Source of the DNA: Neocallimastix lanati (nom. inval.)
Lineage: Eukaryota; Neocallimastigomycota; Neocallimastigomycetes; Neocallimastigales; Neocallimastigaceae
NCBI GenBank assembly: GCA_016946835.1
Contig: JACVTC010000033.1
Span: forward strand, 1,037,501-1,077,500
Reading direction: 5' to 3'
DNA length: 40,000 nucleotides
Within the stretch, counting starts at the first letter, position 1, and the number at the start of each line of letters is the position of its first letter. Below the pieces are notes generated by a model. That model was not told the DNA's origin. It did not search any database and saw only the letters and a program-made list of their open reading frames with translations. Position numbers and translations under genes: made by a program. Below, one piece after another: positions 8,949 through 21,689 of this stretch.

Positions 8949-11744
8949 TTAATTAGATTCCTTTTCATTTGGATTTTCATCACTAGATTTTGTTTCTTCA
9001 GATTTAGTTTCTTCAGATTTAGTTTCTTCAGATTTAGTTTCTTCAGATTTAGTTTCTTCAGATTTAGTTTCTTCAGATTTAGTTTCTTCAGATTTAGTTT
9101 CTTCAGATTTAGTTTCTTCAGATTTAGTTTCTTCAGATTTAGTTTCTTCAGATTTAGTTTCTTCAGATTTAGTTTCTTCAGATTTAGTTTCTTCAGATTT
9201 AGTTTCTTCAGATTTAGTTTCTTCAGATTTAGTTTCTTCAGATTTAGTTTCTTCAGTTTTTGTTTCTTCAGTTTTTGTTTCTTCAGTTTTTTTATCATCA
9301 GACCTTATTTCATCAGATTTTACATTATCATCTTTATTACCAACTTCATGATTATCTTTTATATTAATATGGTTATTTTTAACGTCAATGGTAACTTCTT
9401 CATTGTTTAAGATTTTACCTTCAATTAATTTCATGGATAGTGGTTTAAGAATATTCTTTAGGATGACACGGTTTAATGGTCTAGCACCATAAACTGGACT
9501 ATAGCCTTCTTTTGAAAGCCAATCCTTGGCTTTATCCTCAACATTTAAGGTAATCTTCTTTTCATTCAACATTTCTTGGATTTCTTTTAATCTAACATCA
9601 ACAATTCCTCTGATAGCATCCTTATTTAAACGACCAAATAAAATAATATCATCAAAACGATTAACAAATTCTGGTGAGAAATGTTTTCTAAGAAGTTCCA
9701 TAATTGGAGCCTTAGTATCAGCAACATTCTCAGATTTAACTAACATTTCAGCACCTAAATTAGAAGTAGCAATTATAATTGTATTACGAAAATCTACAAC
9801 TCTACCTTTGGAATCAGTTAATCTACCTTCATCTAAAACTTGTAATAAAATATTAGCTACATCACGGTGAGCTTTTTCAATTTCATCAAGAAGAATTACA
9901 GTATATGGATGTCTTCTAACGGCTTCGGTTAATTCACCTCCTTCTTCATAACCAATGTAACCTGGTGGAGCACCAATCATTCTTGATACTGAGAATTTTT
10001 CCATATATTCACTCATATCTAAACGAACAAAGTTTTCATTATCAAATAAGAAGTTAGTTAATGCCTTACATAATTCCGTCTTACCAACACCAGTTGGACC
10101 AAGGAAAATGAAGGAAGCTATTGGACGCTTAGAAGATTGAAGACCAGCTTTAGAAAGTCTTATAGTATCGGAAATAGCTTTAATAGCATCTGGTTGTCCG
10201 ACAACTCTCTTGGACAATTCCTTTTCAATATTAATTAATTTTTCCTTTTCTCTTGTTAACATAGATTGAACTGGAATACCAGTAGCTTTAGAAACAACAG
10301 CAGCAATATCATCAGCAGTAACCTTTTCATGAATAAAGGATTCTTCAGAAGACAAATTTTCAATCTTCTTTTCATCTTTTGGAATTTGCTTTTCAATATT
10401 TGGAATAATACCGTATTTTAACTCAGAAGCTCTCGATAAATCACCATTTCTTTGACTAAGATCTAATTCATTACGATATTGTTCTAATTTCATCTTTAAT
10501 TCCTTAACTTCTTCAATCTTCTTCTTTTCCTCATTCCATTTGGCCGTCATTTTGGCACATTCAGCTTCTGTATCTTTTAATTCCTTTTCAAGTTTCTCTT
10601 TTCTTTCAATGGAGGATGGATCATTATCTTTCTTTAAAGATTCCAATTCAATTTTTAATTTCAAGATATGTCTATCACAATTTTCAATTTGTTCTGGCTT
10701 ACTTTCTTGTTGTAATCTTAACTTAGAACAAGCTTCATCAACTAAATCAATAGCCTTATCTGGTAATCTTCTATCAGCAATATAACGATTAGAAAGTTTG
10801 GCAGCAGCAATTAAAGCAGAATCACTAATTTGAACACCATGATGAACTTCATATTTTTCCTTTAAACCTCTTAAAATACTAATAGTATCATTAACTGTTG
10901 GTTCTTCAACTAAAATTGCTTGGAATCTTCTAGCTAAAGCAGCATCTTTTTCTATATACTTTCTATATTCTTCAACAGTGGTAGCACCACAACAATGTAA
11001 TTTTCCACGAGCTAAAGCTGGCTTAAGTAAATTAGCAGCATCCATACTACCATCGGCTTTACCTAATCCAAAAATTAAATGTAATTCATCTATGAACATA
11101 ATCAATTCTCCTTCAGATTCGGTAATATCTCTTAAGACAGCTTTTAATCTTTCTTCAAATTCACCTCTGTATTTAGCACCAGCAATAAGAGAACCAAGAT
11201 CAAGAGATACTACCTTTTTATCTTTAATACATTCTGGTACTTCCCCATTTACAATTCTTTGAGCAAGACCTTCTGCAATAGCCGTTTTACCTACACCAGC
11301 ATCACCAATTAATACTGGATTATTCTTTGTTCTTCTACTTAAAACTTGAATAGTTCTTCTAATTTCTTCTTCTCTTCCAATTACAGGATCTAACTTACCT
11401 TGTGCAGCTAATTCTGTTAAATCAACACCAAATTCTTTTAATGCTTCACCTTTCTTATATTTAGTATCCTGTTGTTCAGGTGCTTGAGAATAAAAACGTT
11501 TAACGTTATTATTAAGAGCAATTGTATTTAATTTATTTTGAATACCACATGATGGTGTTAGTAATAATGAGGATTGTGGAAGTTTTAAATGACTAACATT
11601 TAAACGTTTAATATGATTATTTTTCTGTAAACTTAAACTAATACTTCTTAAAGCATTAGTATTTATCTTTTGTAGAGAGAATGAATTTTTAAGTTGATAT
11701 TGATTAATACTTTTTTTTCCTAAATTATTAACAATTGAATACAT
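8949..11744 (-). CDS. HSP78: Hsp78/ClpB-type AAA+ protein disaggregase, organellar
   Basis: This is a single-exon gene for 931 residues. Residues 1 to about 88 are rich in N, S, L, K and R with almost no acidic residues and end in KRFYSQ, typical of a mitochondrial-type import presequence. In a gut fungus the target would be the hydrogenosome (inference). As in fungal Hsp78, the ClpB N-domain is absent. AAA-1 has Walker A GDAGVGKT (147-154), pore loop KYRG (191-194) and Walker B IMFIDE (215-220). A coiled-coil middle domain spans about 340-470. AAA-2 has Walker A GPTGVGKT (549-556), pore motif GYIGYE (595-600), Walker B ILLDE (617-621) and an arginine near 696 in NRFDD. All catalytic elements look intact, so it should thread and dissolve aggregates with Hsp70. 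The odd part is residues 818-931, a tail of three KTEET and about 17 KSEET repeats that makes the protein about 120 residues longer than yeast Hsp78 (about 811). Confidence 0.96.
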   Translation of the reverse strand: MYSIVNNLGKKSINQYQLKNSFSLQKINTNALRSISLSLQKNNHIKRLNVSHLKLPQSSLLLTPSCGIQNKLNTIALNNNVKRFYSQAPEQQDTKYKKGEALKEFGVDLTELAAQGKLDPVIGREEEIRRTIQVLSRRTKNNPVLIGDAGVGKTAIAEGLAQRIVNGEVPECIKDKKVVSLDLGSLIAGAKYRGEFEERLKAVLRDITESEGELIMFIDELHLIFGLGKADGSMDAANLLKPALARGKLHCCGATTVEEYRKYIEKDAALARRFQAILVEEPTVNDTISILRGLKEKYEVHHGVQISDSALIAAAKLSNRYIADRRLPDKAIDLVDEACSKLRLQQESKPEQIENCDRHILKLKIELESLKKDNDPSSIERKEKLEKELKDTEAECAKMTAKWNEEKKKIEEVKELKMKLEQYRNELDLSQRNGDLSRASELKYGIIPNIEKQIPKDEKKIENLSSEESFIHEKVTADDIAAVVSKATGIPVQSMLTREKEKLINIEKELSKRVVGQPDAIKAISDTIRLSKAGLQSSKRPIASFIFLGPTGVGKTELCKALTNFLFDNENFVRLDMSEYMEKFSVSRMIGAPPGYIGYEEGGELTEAVRRHPYTVILLDEIEKAHRDVANILLQVLDEGRLTDSKGRVVDFRNTIIIATSNLGAEMLVKSENVADTKAPIMELLRKHFSPEFVNRFDDIILFGRLNKDAIRGIVDVRLKEIQEMLNEKKITLNVEDKAKDWLSKEGYSPVYGARPLNRVILKNILKPLSMKLIEGKILNNEEVTIDVKNNHINIKDNHEVGNKDDNVKSDEIRSDDKKTEETKTEETKTEETKSEETKSEETKSEETKSEETKSEETKSEETKSEETKSEETKSEETKSEETKSEETKSEETKSEETKSEETKSEETKSEETKSEETKSSDENPNEKESN
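8986..9285 (-). repeat. 15-bp coding tandem repeat (KSEET tail of Hsp78)
   Basis: The unit GATTTAGTTTCTTCA (plus strand) is repeated about 17 times with no base change between 9001 and 9255, flanked by variant units (GTTTTTGTTTCTTCA at the upstream-coding end, GATTTTGTTTCTTCA at the other). It is read as [10 protein letters not shown] in the Hsp78 frame. Identity at the DNA level, including third positions, points to recent expansion by slippage. The opposite-phase reading (KKLNL repeats) is a shadow. Confidence 0.95.
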
Positions 11745-12497
11745 TAAAAATTTTATTAAAAATTAATTTTAAATTATTTATAATCAAATGTTGATGAATT
11801 TTTAAATAATTAGATATTCACTTCAGATTTTTTTTTTTTTTTTATTTATTATGTTTTATTTTTATATTATTATTTTTTATAATATTTATATATATTTATT
11901 TTTTATTATTATATTATTATTTTTTTAATGAATATTTGAATTTAAAAAAAAAACTTTTCAAAATTTGTCGTTCCAATAACTCTTTATATACTTGAATTTT
12001 TTTTTTAATTATAGCTTTTTTTTTCTATTTTTTTTTTTTTAAAAAATTTTAATAATAAAATTTCTCTAAATATTACTATAAATATATTATAAATATATTA
12101 AATTATATATTAAATTTAAACTAAAAATATAGATTCCATTTATAATAAATAGAATTTCTACATATATTTATTTGTACTCCAAATTAAATAAAAATTTTTC
12201 TAGATAATAAATGGAATTACCAGAAAAAAAAATAACAAAAAGAAAACGGAAGAACATAAATAAATTAAAAAATAAAATGTTATTATCGAAGATTTTCTTT
12301 AATTTCGAGAAAATTTTGTGTATTAATTAAAAAAAAAAAAAAATAAAAAAATAAAACAGATAGTTCATTATATAAAGTTTAATAAATAACAAATTGAAAG
12401 ACTTTCATATTATTGTATTTACATACATTGATTATTATTAATTTAACTAATTAAAATGCATATTAAATAAGGAAAAACAAACAAACAAACAAACAAA

Positions 12498-12533
<36 letters not shown>

Positions 12534-13780
12534 TATATTACGATTTTATGAACTAAAAACGAATTTATGTTTATAGAGAGTTCTAGTAACTATAAAATTT
12601 AATTTAAATTGAAATTATAAATAATTATTTTTATTAAATAAATAATAATCAAAATAGTTATTTTTATTTATTAATTTTTATTTTAGTTTTTTTTTTATTT
12701 TAGTTTTTGTTTTTTCCTTATTTTTTATTATACTTTAAAATGATAATCTATTAAATAAACCAAACAGAAATAAAGAAATGACTATTCTTAAAATTTTATT
12801 TTTTATTTCTTCTTTTTTTTTTTTTTTGTTTTTTTTTTTTTGTTTTTTGTTTTTGTTTTTGTTTTTACTATAAGAAATATTTGAATAATAATTTTTCCGT
12901 TTTTGATTATTTAAAAAATTAATTAGTGGATAATTTATTGTTCGTATAAAATAATATAAAATATGTAAAATTTTTCTTAAAAATATCTCTAAATTTACTG
13001 GTTCAATATATTCTTTATAAAAAATATATATTCTTTAATTATATATATATATATATATAAATGTTAAATGAAATTATTAATATAAATTATAATATATACA
13101 TTATATACATAATTTTTTATTTTAAAGTAGTAAATTTTATACTTTAAATTAATATAGAAAAAACTTATCACCATTCATATAACAATATTAATTTAAATTA
13201 TATTTAAAGAAAAAAAAAATTACATTCCAATTTCTATAATAATCCGTTACTCAGTGAATTCTATTTGTTTTATATGTTTAAAGAAAAAAATTGCTTCCTA
13301 ATAATAATAATGCTCCATTACTCAATGAATTCCATTTGTATAAAAGAAATAAATTATATTTTATATATATTACATTTTATTATAAAAATTTTGTAAACTG
13401 ATATTCCATTCTTTGAACCATTCTATATATATTTTAAAGCATTTAATAAATAAATAAAAAATAATAAATATTTTAAATTTTGTTAAATAATATATATATA
13501 TATATATATATTTGAAAGTAATGTAGCTAAAATAATTTTTTAGTAATCTATTGAATTTCTTACATTAATACAGCAACTTCATAAAGGACACAATTAAATA
13601 ATAAATTTCCTCCCTTTTTATATTTTTCATTATGCGGATATTTTAATATTTCTTCTGAAACAGCATTTAAGAATTCATTATGTAGATATAATATTATCAT
13701 TAATATTATAATTAATATTAAATTTTAGTAAAATTTAAAAACAATAATTAAATTGAATCTACATTCAATTGGTTCAATCC

Positions 13781-13789
<9 letters not shown>
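11745..13789. other. AT-rich intergenic DNA upstream of HSP78
   Basis: No gene is seen. The stretch contains poly-A/T tracts, an AAAC array followed by a long poly-A (about 12478-12530), TTTTTG repeats near 12820-12866, and an imperfect tandem duplication of about 73 bases (about 13207-13273 and 13281-13345) that shares CCRTTACTCARTGAATTC and CCATTTGT-type blocks. The HSP78 promoter should lie in the first few hundred bases, and one heat-shock-element-like site is listed separately. Confidence 0.6.
12304..12316 (-). promoter_or_regulatory. Candidate heat shock element upstream of HSP78
   Basis: The sequence TTCGAGAAAATTT reads TTC-nn-GAA-nn-TT(T): two perfect inverted pentamers and one imperfect. 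It lies about 560 bases upstream of the HSP78 start. A further GAA and TTC pair (GAAGATTTTC) lies just before it at about 12290-12299. The family is classically heat-induced through HSF1 binding such sites. The distance is long and AT-rich DNA makes partial matches common, so this is only a candidate. Confidence 0.25.
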
Positions 13790-13812
<23 letters not shown>

Positions 13813-14470
13813 AAGAGAAAATTGTGAATATTTTAGTAATAAACGCTGGACAAATCTTTTTAAAATCAAATTTAAACTTATTGTATTTAATTGATCTAAT
13901 CGCAGGAGTGCCTCTGTAATGAACATTTTCACAGAAAAATTTCTGTATTTCTCCATTAAGTTTATTATGGTTTTTTACGTATTGTTAATCTACCCATTTT
14001 TTTGTCTTTTGAATAACGTGAAAGTGCTTGAATATTTTTGATTAAATGAGAAATAATACTAGGAGACCCTTTCTACTTTATTAAACATCGAATCATCGCC
14101 TTAACACAAAAACTAGCCATAGGAGGTATAAACAGTTCCTTAGACGTATTATAAAGTATTTTATTATTATATTCAAGTTCATCCAGTAAACATATGAATA
14201 TATTATTAATATATTTTGTAATCATATAAATTATCTTCAAATAGTTTGTATTATTATTATTATTATTATATTTAACCCTTAGAATGAAGTAGTTTTCTAT
14301 ATTAATATTGTATTAACAGTTCCATTAATAATTTCCCTACAATTTGATATTTTTTATATTTAAAAGTTTCTCTTGTCTATTTTCAGTCCAAGATTCAATT
14401 TCATGAATGAAAATGAAAATTAAAACAATTTTTTTATTGTCAGGAACAAACTATCTCAAACCTCTTCGTA
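13790..14470 (-). pseudogene. Decayed non-LTR retrotransposon, C-terminal RT-end fragment
   Basis: On the minus strand, from about 14147, a frame reads SKELFIPPMASFCVKAMIR, a single stop, then KGSPSIISHLIKNIQAL and SRYSKDKKMGRL. This matches the general pattern at the end of LINE polyproteins: a conserved E-L-x-I-P-P-M helix, then a run of basic residues, then a W/S-I-x-x-L-I segment. After stops near 13965-13980 a shifted frame continues (EKYRNFSVKMF onward, to about 13800). Further upstream (about 14400-14470) a piece reads VRRGLR then stop then FVP, also reminiscent of the IxxGLRxIVG part that precedes this region in such elements. Several stops and shifts show it is dead. The family assignment comes from motif memory, not a search. 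Confidence 0.42.
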
Positions 14471-14774
14471 CAGTCAATATTTCGAAATTAAAACTATGGT
14501 ATATTAATAAAATTATTATAAAAAGATATTAATAAAAATTAATTATTTTTTAATAAAAAGGTGTAAAGGATATTAAATATCAAAAATATATTAAAATATT
14601 TTTAAAAAAGTACATAAGTGGAACGATCCAATTTCTATAGGAATATAACTCTATAGTATAATAGTATAACACATAAGGGGGAATTTTTTTTTAATATATA
14701 TACATATATTTTCACAGCCTCAGTTATTGCGAACTTTATTTATTTATTCATTAATTAATTACTTGAATATTATT

Positions 14775-14819
<45 letters not shown>

Positions 14820-15685
14820 ACTCAATTAATAATTCAATATATATAATTTATTATAGTAATATATTAAATATATAATTATGTTGATATTATAATAATATTA
14901 ATAATATTTCCTGATTTTTTTCAATGTATTATAATTTTCGTAATCCTTTAATAAGCCACATTTATTGTAATATTTAAATAATAAATAATATTGATAAATT
15001 AACTTCATTGTTATTATTATATATTAATTATTGTTATTAAAAAATTTTTATTTATTACAATAAAATATTATTTCTATATTATTAAAATAATAATAAAAAA
15101 AAAAAATAAAATAGTATATTTGGAATTTTTTTTTTTTTTTTTTTTTTTAATTAGTATAACATTGAATTTTATTTTAAAACCCCATTAAAAAGTTTTTTGT
15201 TTTGATATTATTTTTGCTTTAATAAGAATTTTTTTTAATTATTATTATGTTATCATTATCAAAGAAATTTTATAAATTATTTATTATTATTATTATCAAA
15301 GTATATATAATAATTTAAAAAAAAAAAAAAAAAATACTAAAATAAAAAAAATGTACAAAAAAATAAATGAGTTTAAATTATTTTGATTTAATAATTTTTT
15401 AAAATTAAATAAATAAAAAAATAAATAATGAATAAATAAATAAAAAAGAAATTATATGGAATTTATAGTTTCATAATAAAATTTTTGTTAATTATATTAT
15501 ATATACATTATACATATATTATATATATAATATATAATATATATAAGATTTTATAGTTTTAATATATATTTTAATAAAAATAATTAAAAATTTCAATTAT
15601 TAAGAGAATTCATAGTATTTTATAATATTTAATCAAAAAAAAAAAAAAAAAAAAATCTTTTTTAATTATATTAATATAATTTTTT
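14471..15685. other. AT-rich intergenic DNA, poly-A/T tracts
   Basis: No gene is seen. A poly-A tract of about 38 bases lies at 14780-14817, and there are poly-T at 15127-15148 and smaller A runs. A patch near 14560-14730 is slightly richer in G and C (GTGGAACGATCCAATTTC) and may be another scrap of the adjacent retroelement. It also includes the 3' flank of the SAS-6 gene. Confidence 0.55.
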
Positions 15686-16249
15686 TTAAAAATAATTAGA
15701 TTTCAGTGGTATAGAATTTGGTTTTGTTTGATTAGTATTATGAGATGAAGGTATCGTTGTGCTTATTGTATAACGGTTAAAATCTAATGGTATATTAGTT
15801 GTTATTTTTGTTGGTATCGTTGAATTATCAATGGATTCTTTTTTTGGATTACTATGTGAATTGAAGGTTGCTGTTTTAGTATCTATATCTAATGAATATG
15901 ATGGTATGTGTTTCTTTAGATTATCATAATTAGAATTTTCTAAAACATTTCTTGGAATAGTGGAATTCAATTTAAGTTTTGGATTTAATATTTTTGAAAT
16001 ATTTTCTTTATTAGGACTAAGAAGTGGTTTATTGTGCATCAAATTTGATGAATTATAGCCTATGTTATTTAAATTTGATGATTTAAATAAAGTACTTGCT
16101 TTAATTGAATTTTTTGTTGTAGTGGATGTTGTTGGTGGTAGATTATCTTTGTTTAAATAGGATGTATGTGTTCTTGCCTAATAAAAATAATAACAATAAA
16201 AATATCGATTAATATTTGATATTGAATAATAAATAACATAACAAATAAT

Positions 16250-16317
<68 letters not shown>

Positions 16318-16566
16318 GAAATTACTTTAAAATCATTTTGGGCAATAGGTGATGAATATTTATCAAAATCAAATGTTGAATATTTACTTGATTTAAATGT
16401 AGAAACGCCTATGGGTCTACTTAGGGCATCATTATTTAATTGTTTTTGAAGATAATTAATAACTATTTATATTCAATAAATATATATGTATATATATATA
16501 TATCGATGCATTTTAATATATTTCATTTTACAAATTATAAAAAAAAAAAAAAAAAGTATTGAAATA

Positions 16567-16610
<44 letters not shown>

Positions 16611-19087
16611 TTAAGTATAAGATTGGTAAATTATAATTTAATAATTAAAAATTATTGTTATAATATTAATAAGTATATTATAATATTTATTGATAATTAC
16701 CATTTGTACTCTCTTCTAATCTTTCTTTACTTTCAGACAATTCTTTACTAATTTTTTCATTTTGACTAGATAAAGTTTGTATTTTTTCAATTTTTTCTTT
16801 AAGTTGACTTTTTATTTCCTCTATTCTTTTTTCTTGTTCTTTTATGGTATTATGACGTTCTTCTAGTAATTTTTCTTGCTTAATTGTAACCTCATCTTTT
16901 ATTTTTGATTTTGACTTAGATGATCTCAATTCATTTTGTAAATGCCTTATAATTTGATTTCCTTTATTAATTTCATTTCTTGTACGATTAAAACTTTCTT
17001 TCCACTGTTTACTTTGATTAATATGATAATCTAATTCTTCTTCCAATCTTTCCTATTAATAATAATATTTAATATATATATTATGATTATTATGATAATA
17101 ATTGTTATTATTATTATCAATGTTATTATTATTATTAAAGTTATCACTTTTTTTTTTTTTTTTTCTTTATCTTAATTATTATAATTATTATTATAATTAT
17201 TATTATAATTATTATTATCATTTATTATTAAAACTAAATTAAATAATAAATATTTTACTTTAAAAAAATAATAAACAATAAATGAAAGAATATTAATAAC
17301 AAAAGCAACAGTAATAACAATAGATCATAAAAAAATTTTTATTAATTATACATACATTTTTTCTAGTTAATTCTTCTAGAAGCTTTTCATTATTCTTTAT
17401 TTTAATATCCTTTTCTGTTATTTTTTCACTTTTATTAGTCAATTGATCATATAATTTTTCATAATCTTTTTCTTTTTCTAATAATTTCCTTTCTAATATT
17501 TTTACATTATTATTAAGACTTTCAATATCTTTTTTTGATGATGAATAATCATGGGTTACTTTGTCATTTTGCTGTTGTAAAGTATTAAGTTGTGTTTCTA
17601 ATGATTGAGAGTGAGCTAAAACATGTGAATAAGTTGAATTTAAGCTTGAATGTTTTTGATTTAAACTATTTAACTATATTAAAAATATATATAATTTATG
17701 ACAATTAATGAAAATAAAAATAATAATATTAAATAATAATTATACGTTAATATTAATTATAAACATGTTTAATATTGATAATACGAAATATTCACATTTT
17801 AAAATATTTTAATTGATATTTAAAATTAAAATATTATTTACCATTTCATTATATTTATCTTCCATTTGAGATTTATCCTTTTCAAGAGATACTCTCAGTT
17901 CTTCACGTTCTTTCAACATGCTTTCCTTTACCCGTAATAAATCTTCTGAATACTGTACTTTAAGTTTATTAACTGTTTCTGAATTATTTATTTTTTCATT
18001 TTCTAATTCAGTTGTTAATTCAGATATTCGACTTTCAGAGCTTTTAAGCTGCCCAGTTAATTGCGTTACTGATTTTTCCAATTTTATTTTTAAGTTTTTA
18101 TTCTCAAGTTTAGTTGCCTTTACTAAATCAGATAAATATTTCTTAATTGAAGTATCATTTCCAGGAATAAAACTTAAAGATAAATGAGTTATATGTTTAA
18201 ATGTATTTGTTTCAATAATTTGAAGAATTGAATTCTTTGAAGAATCATTTATTAATTTAGCTACAAATCTTTAAAGGTAAATATAATATAATATAATTAA
18301 TATTAAATAATGAATTTAATAATAATAAATATAAATTTTAAAATAATAAAAATAACAAAAATAATAAATTATAAATATTATGTATTAATATGTCTACAGA
18401 AATTATTACTTTGGGGAATCATCAAATTTTGAATTTATACATTCATCCAATAATTGAGTAAAACTAATTGGAAATTGCTGGAAATCTACTAATAAATTTT
18501 GTTCACTTTTAAGAACATGAAAATCGTCTTCTCCAATTTCTAAAGTATATAAGAAAAACGGATCATCTGGGTCTGTGATTTGAATAGTTAATACCTTTAT
18601 TTTATTATATTTAAATATGATATATTAATAATTTGTTTTTATTACTTTACAACACTTTAAAAATATTCAAAGAGTATTATTAAAAAAATAATATTAATAT
18701 TACATAATATTTAACGTTATATTAAAAAAATAAATACAAAAATAAAAATACAAATATAAATAAAATTAAAATAAAATATAATATATAATATAATATAATA
18801 TAATATAATAATAACAAAATAAATAAAATAAAAAAAAAATATAATAAAAAAAAAAATAAAATAATAATTAATATTAATAAATATTATTTATATTTTCATT
18901 TTACTTTTACTCTTCCATTATTTCTTTGTGAAAAAGAAAGTTGAAAATATATCCCAGTATTTTTTTTCTCTTGATCATTGATATTGACTATTTTATTAGT
19001 ATTTGAATTTAATATACTAGTTTGCTTAATAACTAAAGGTACCTTTTTATAATATATAACATCTACTGAAGATGTTGTATTTTCCAT
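15686..19087 (-). CDS. SAS6: SAS-6 (centriole cartwheel protein), 7 exons, 697 aa
   Basis: Spliced exons on the minus strand are 19087-18905, 18594-18410, 18268-17842, 17673-17356, 17052-16701, 16462-16326 and 16177-15686. All introns are GT-AG and the frame closes at 697 residues (human SASS6 is 657). Residues 1 to about 165 form the globular head: DPDDPFFLYTLEIGEDDF and LLVDFQQFP match the SASS6 head, and ETNTFKHITHLSL (142-154) holds Phe146, the equivalent of the phenylalanine that makes the head-to-head dimer contact. A long coiled coil follows (about 170-500), including EVTIKQEKLLEE (425-436), near-identical to the animal protein. The tail (about 500-697) is Ser/Asn-rich and probably disordered. 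SAS-6 sets ninefold symmetry of the basal body and is needed for a flagellum, so the organism makes flagellated zoospores or has centrioles. An ATT/AAT microsatellite fills intron 6. Confidence 0.95.
16256..16316. repeat. AAT trinucleotide microsatellite in SAS-6 intron 6
   Basis: About 20 uninterrupted AAT units lie inside the intron between exons 7 and 6 of the minus-strand SAS-6 gene. They end about ten bases from the 5' splice site (exon 6 ends at 16326). Confidence 0.9.
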
Positions 19088-20145
19088 TTTTAAATTTATT
19101 TTTAAAAATTATTTTTATAAATTTTTTTTTACTTATTATATGTATAATATGCAATATTACTAAACCTTTTTGAAATTATAATTCTTATACATTCATTTAA
19201 TATATACATATATTTATATCAATAAAATATAACTTTTTTTTAAATTGTAAATTTCAATTTACAATTTATTTGTACTATTAAAAACAAATTTAGTTTTCCA
19301 AAATCTTATTTACTATTATAAAATACTTAATAAACGCTTCACTTCGTACTGTTAAAACACTAATAAATATTTATAAAATTTAAATATTATTTAAAATAAA
19401 ACTCTTTATTATATTTATTATATTATTTCCTTTTTTAATTTAATATTAATATTAATAAATATTTATTTATTTATTTATTTATTGATATTTATTTATTTTA
19501 TTTTAAAATTGTATTCTATTTTAAAATCTTTCTATTAATAAAAAAAAATAAGTATTTATAAAATGGAAGAATAAATACAATTTCAAAATCAAAACTTTTT
19601 ATTTAAATTCTATTTTCTTATATTATAAAAAAATATTCACTAATAATTGTATATAATAATTTCAAAATAAAAATTTAAATTAAAGAAATTAAATAAAAAA
19701 AATAAAAAAAAAATGAAATTAAAAATTAATATAAAAAAGTTTATATAAAAAGATTTTTAATAATATTTAAAAAAAAAAATTTATTTTCAGTTAAAAATTT
19801 TAAAATTTAATTTAAAAAAAAAAAAAAAATAAAAAAATAAAAAAATAAAAAAATAAAAAAAAATTAAATTTAAAAGATAAAAATAATAAATAATAAATAA
19901 TAAATATAAATATAAATAAATTACACAAAAAACAAAAAACGAAAATTTGCATTTTTGAGTATTCGAGCCACATATTATATTTTTTTTTAGTTATTTTTTT
20001 TTTTTTTGTTATTATTAAATTAATTATAATATTAATTCTAGTATATTATAATTAGAAGAAAAAAATGATTTTAACATGAATACAAAAAAGGAAATAAAAG
20101 AACACACAAATATTTATCTTCAAAAAAATATTGATACAGTCTTTT

Positions 20146-20176
<31 letters not shown>

Positions 20177-21689
20177 TTTATTTATTTATTTATTAAAATA
20201 TAAAAATACTTCTTCTTTCACATTAATAATTTTATTTTTATAATTATTTAAAATAATTTTATCATGTTCATCGTATTTATTATTATTTTCATTATTAATT
20301 TTGGTTTAGCTTTGGCTTTACATTTATTAATTATTATTATTATTAACAATGTTATTAATATTGTTATTAGTAATAATAATAATTCCTTTATTATTTTTTT
20401 TATTTTACTTATTATAAAATATATATATATATATATTTATTTAAAATATATAAATATATAAATTTTACAAATATGAAAAAAAAATGTTATTAATTATTAC
20501 TAGATATAATAGTTTTTTATTATTTAATTTACAATAGGCATTAATTAAAATTATTATATCAAAATTTTCAGAGATTCAAAAATTGGTAATACAGAAAATC
20601 TTTTATCTCAAAAGTTACATTAATTGATATATGAGGATAAATATTATTAAAATATTATAATTTTATAGCATAATTTCAATATATTCTAACTATTATAATT
20701 TTATTGCAAAATATAAAATTTTATTAATGTAAATAATTATAAAAAGAGATTTTGTTTAATTTATTGGACCATTTGAAAATTTAATAAATATAATTTATTA
20801 TATATAATAGTTTATATGTAAGAAATTATTAAGGATAATGAATAAACTTAAAATCATAAATTTTAAAAATTTTAAATATAGCAATGATGAATGAAATTAT
20901 ATATAAATAAAAAAGGAAAATTATAGTATATGAAAATTCATAATTCTTTTTTTCCAAATAATACCATATAAAAAAATAAAATAAATATTAATAAAAACTA
21001 AATTTTATTAAAAAAAAAAATAATATATATAGTATGATAGTATGAATTAGAATAAATATATATTAATATTATAAAAATAATTATATGTTTTAAATAAAAG
21101 ATTATTTTATGACATTAAATAATTTTATTAAAATATTAAATATTATTTAAGTTTTCTTTTAAATTTATTAGATTATTAGTTTGTATTAAACAAATTCTAA
21201 TAAAAAACTATTGAAATTTAATAATAAATTTATATTTTTATTTTAATTTTATGCTTATTAAATTCATTTTTATTTTATATTGTATTGTTAATTATTTTAT
21301 TTAATTGTTTGAAAAAAAAAGATGTATGAAATTTTTTAAATGTAAAAATAAAATTATTTAATGTATGTATATCATTTGAAAAAAATAATGAAGTATGTGA
21401 AGTAAAATTATTTTATGTATGTATCATTTGAAAAAGGAATTTGAATATTAATTAAAAAAAATTTTTAAAAAAATTAATGTATAATGCAAATATAGAAATT
21501 TGTATATATCAATTGTCAAAAACTTTAATAAATAATTAAATTTTTATATTATATAAAATATCTATTTAATAGTATTTTTAAAATAATTCCATATATAAAT
21601 CTTCTTATTTTGAAAGTAATATATAAATAAATGAATAAATACAATTTAATTTTTGTTTAGAGAAAAAAAATATTTTTGTATTTTTTAAA
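19088..21689. other. AT-rich intergenic DNA between SAS-6 and DRC9
   Basis: No gene is seen. The stretch contains TTTA arrays (about 19458-19490 and 20140-20193), AAAAAAT arrays (about 19810-19862), and AT-only DNA. The open frame at 20264-20461 is made almost only of I, F, N and L codons and looks like chance. The promoter of the minus-strand SAS-6 gene should lie next to 19088. No motif can be named. Confidence 0.6.

Noticed and set aside
8909-9298. 129-aa open frame on the minus strand made of KKLNL repeats
   Set aside because: It is the other-phase reading of the KSEET repeat of Hsp78. The Hsp78 frame has the conserved domains.
9526-11262. Plus-strand open frames of 81-114 codons opposite HSP78
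   Set aside because: They are antisense shadows of a strongly coding, less AT-rich gene and have no domain of their own.
13760-13780. GGTTCAATCC resembling a tRNA B box
   Set aside because: The T-stem pairing is imperfect, an A-only run follows where the acceptor stem should be, and no A box or anticodon arm is found upstream.
13774-13956. 60-aa minus-strand open frame as a real small gene
   Set aside because: It ends in a poly-A-encoded Phe run and continues a retroelement-like reading from upstream across stops and a frame change, so it is treated as part of the relic.
20264-20461. 65-aa hydrophobic open frame that could be a membrane protein
   Set aside because: Nearly all residues are I, N, F, L or Y, as expected of random AT-only DNA. 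No splice partner or homologous motif is seen.
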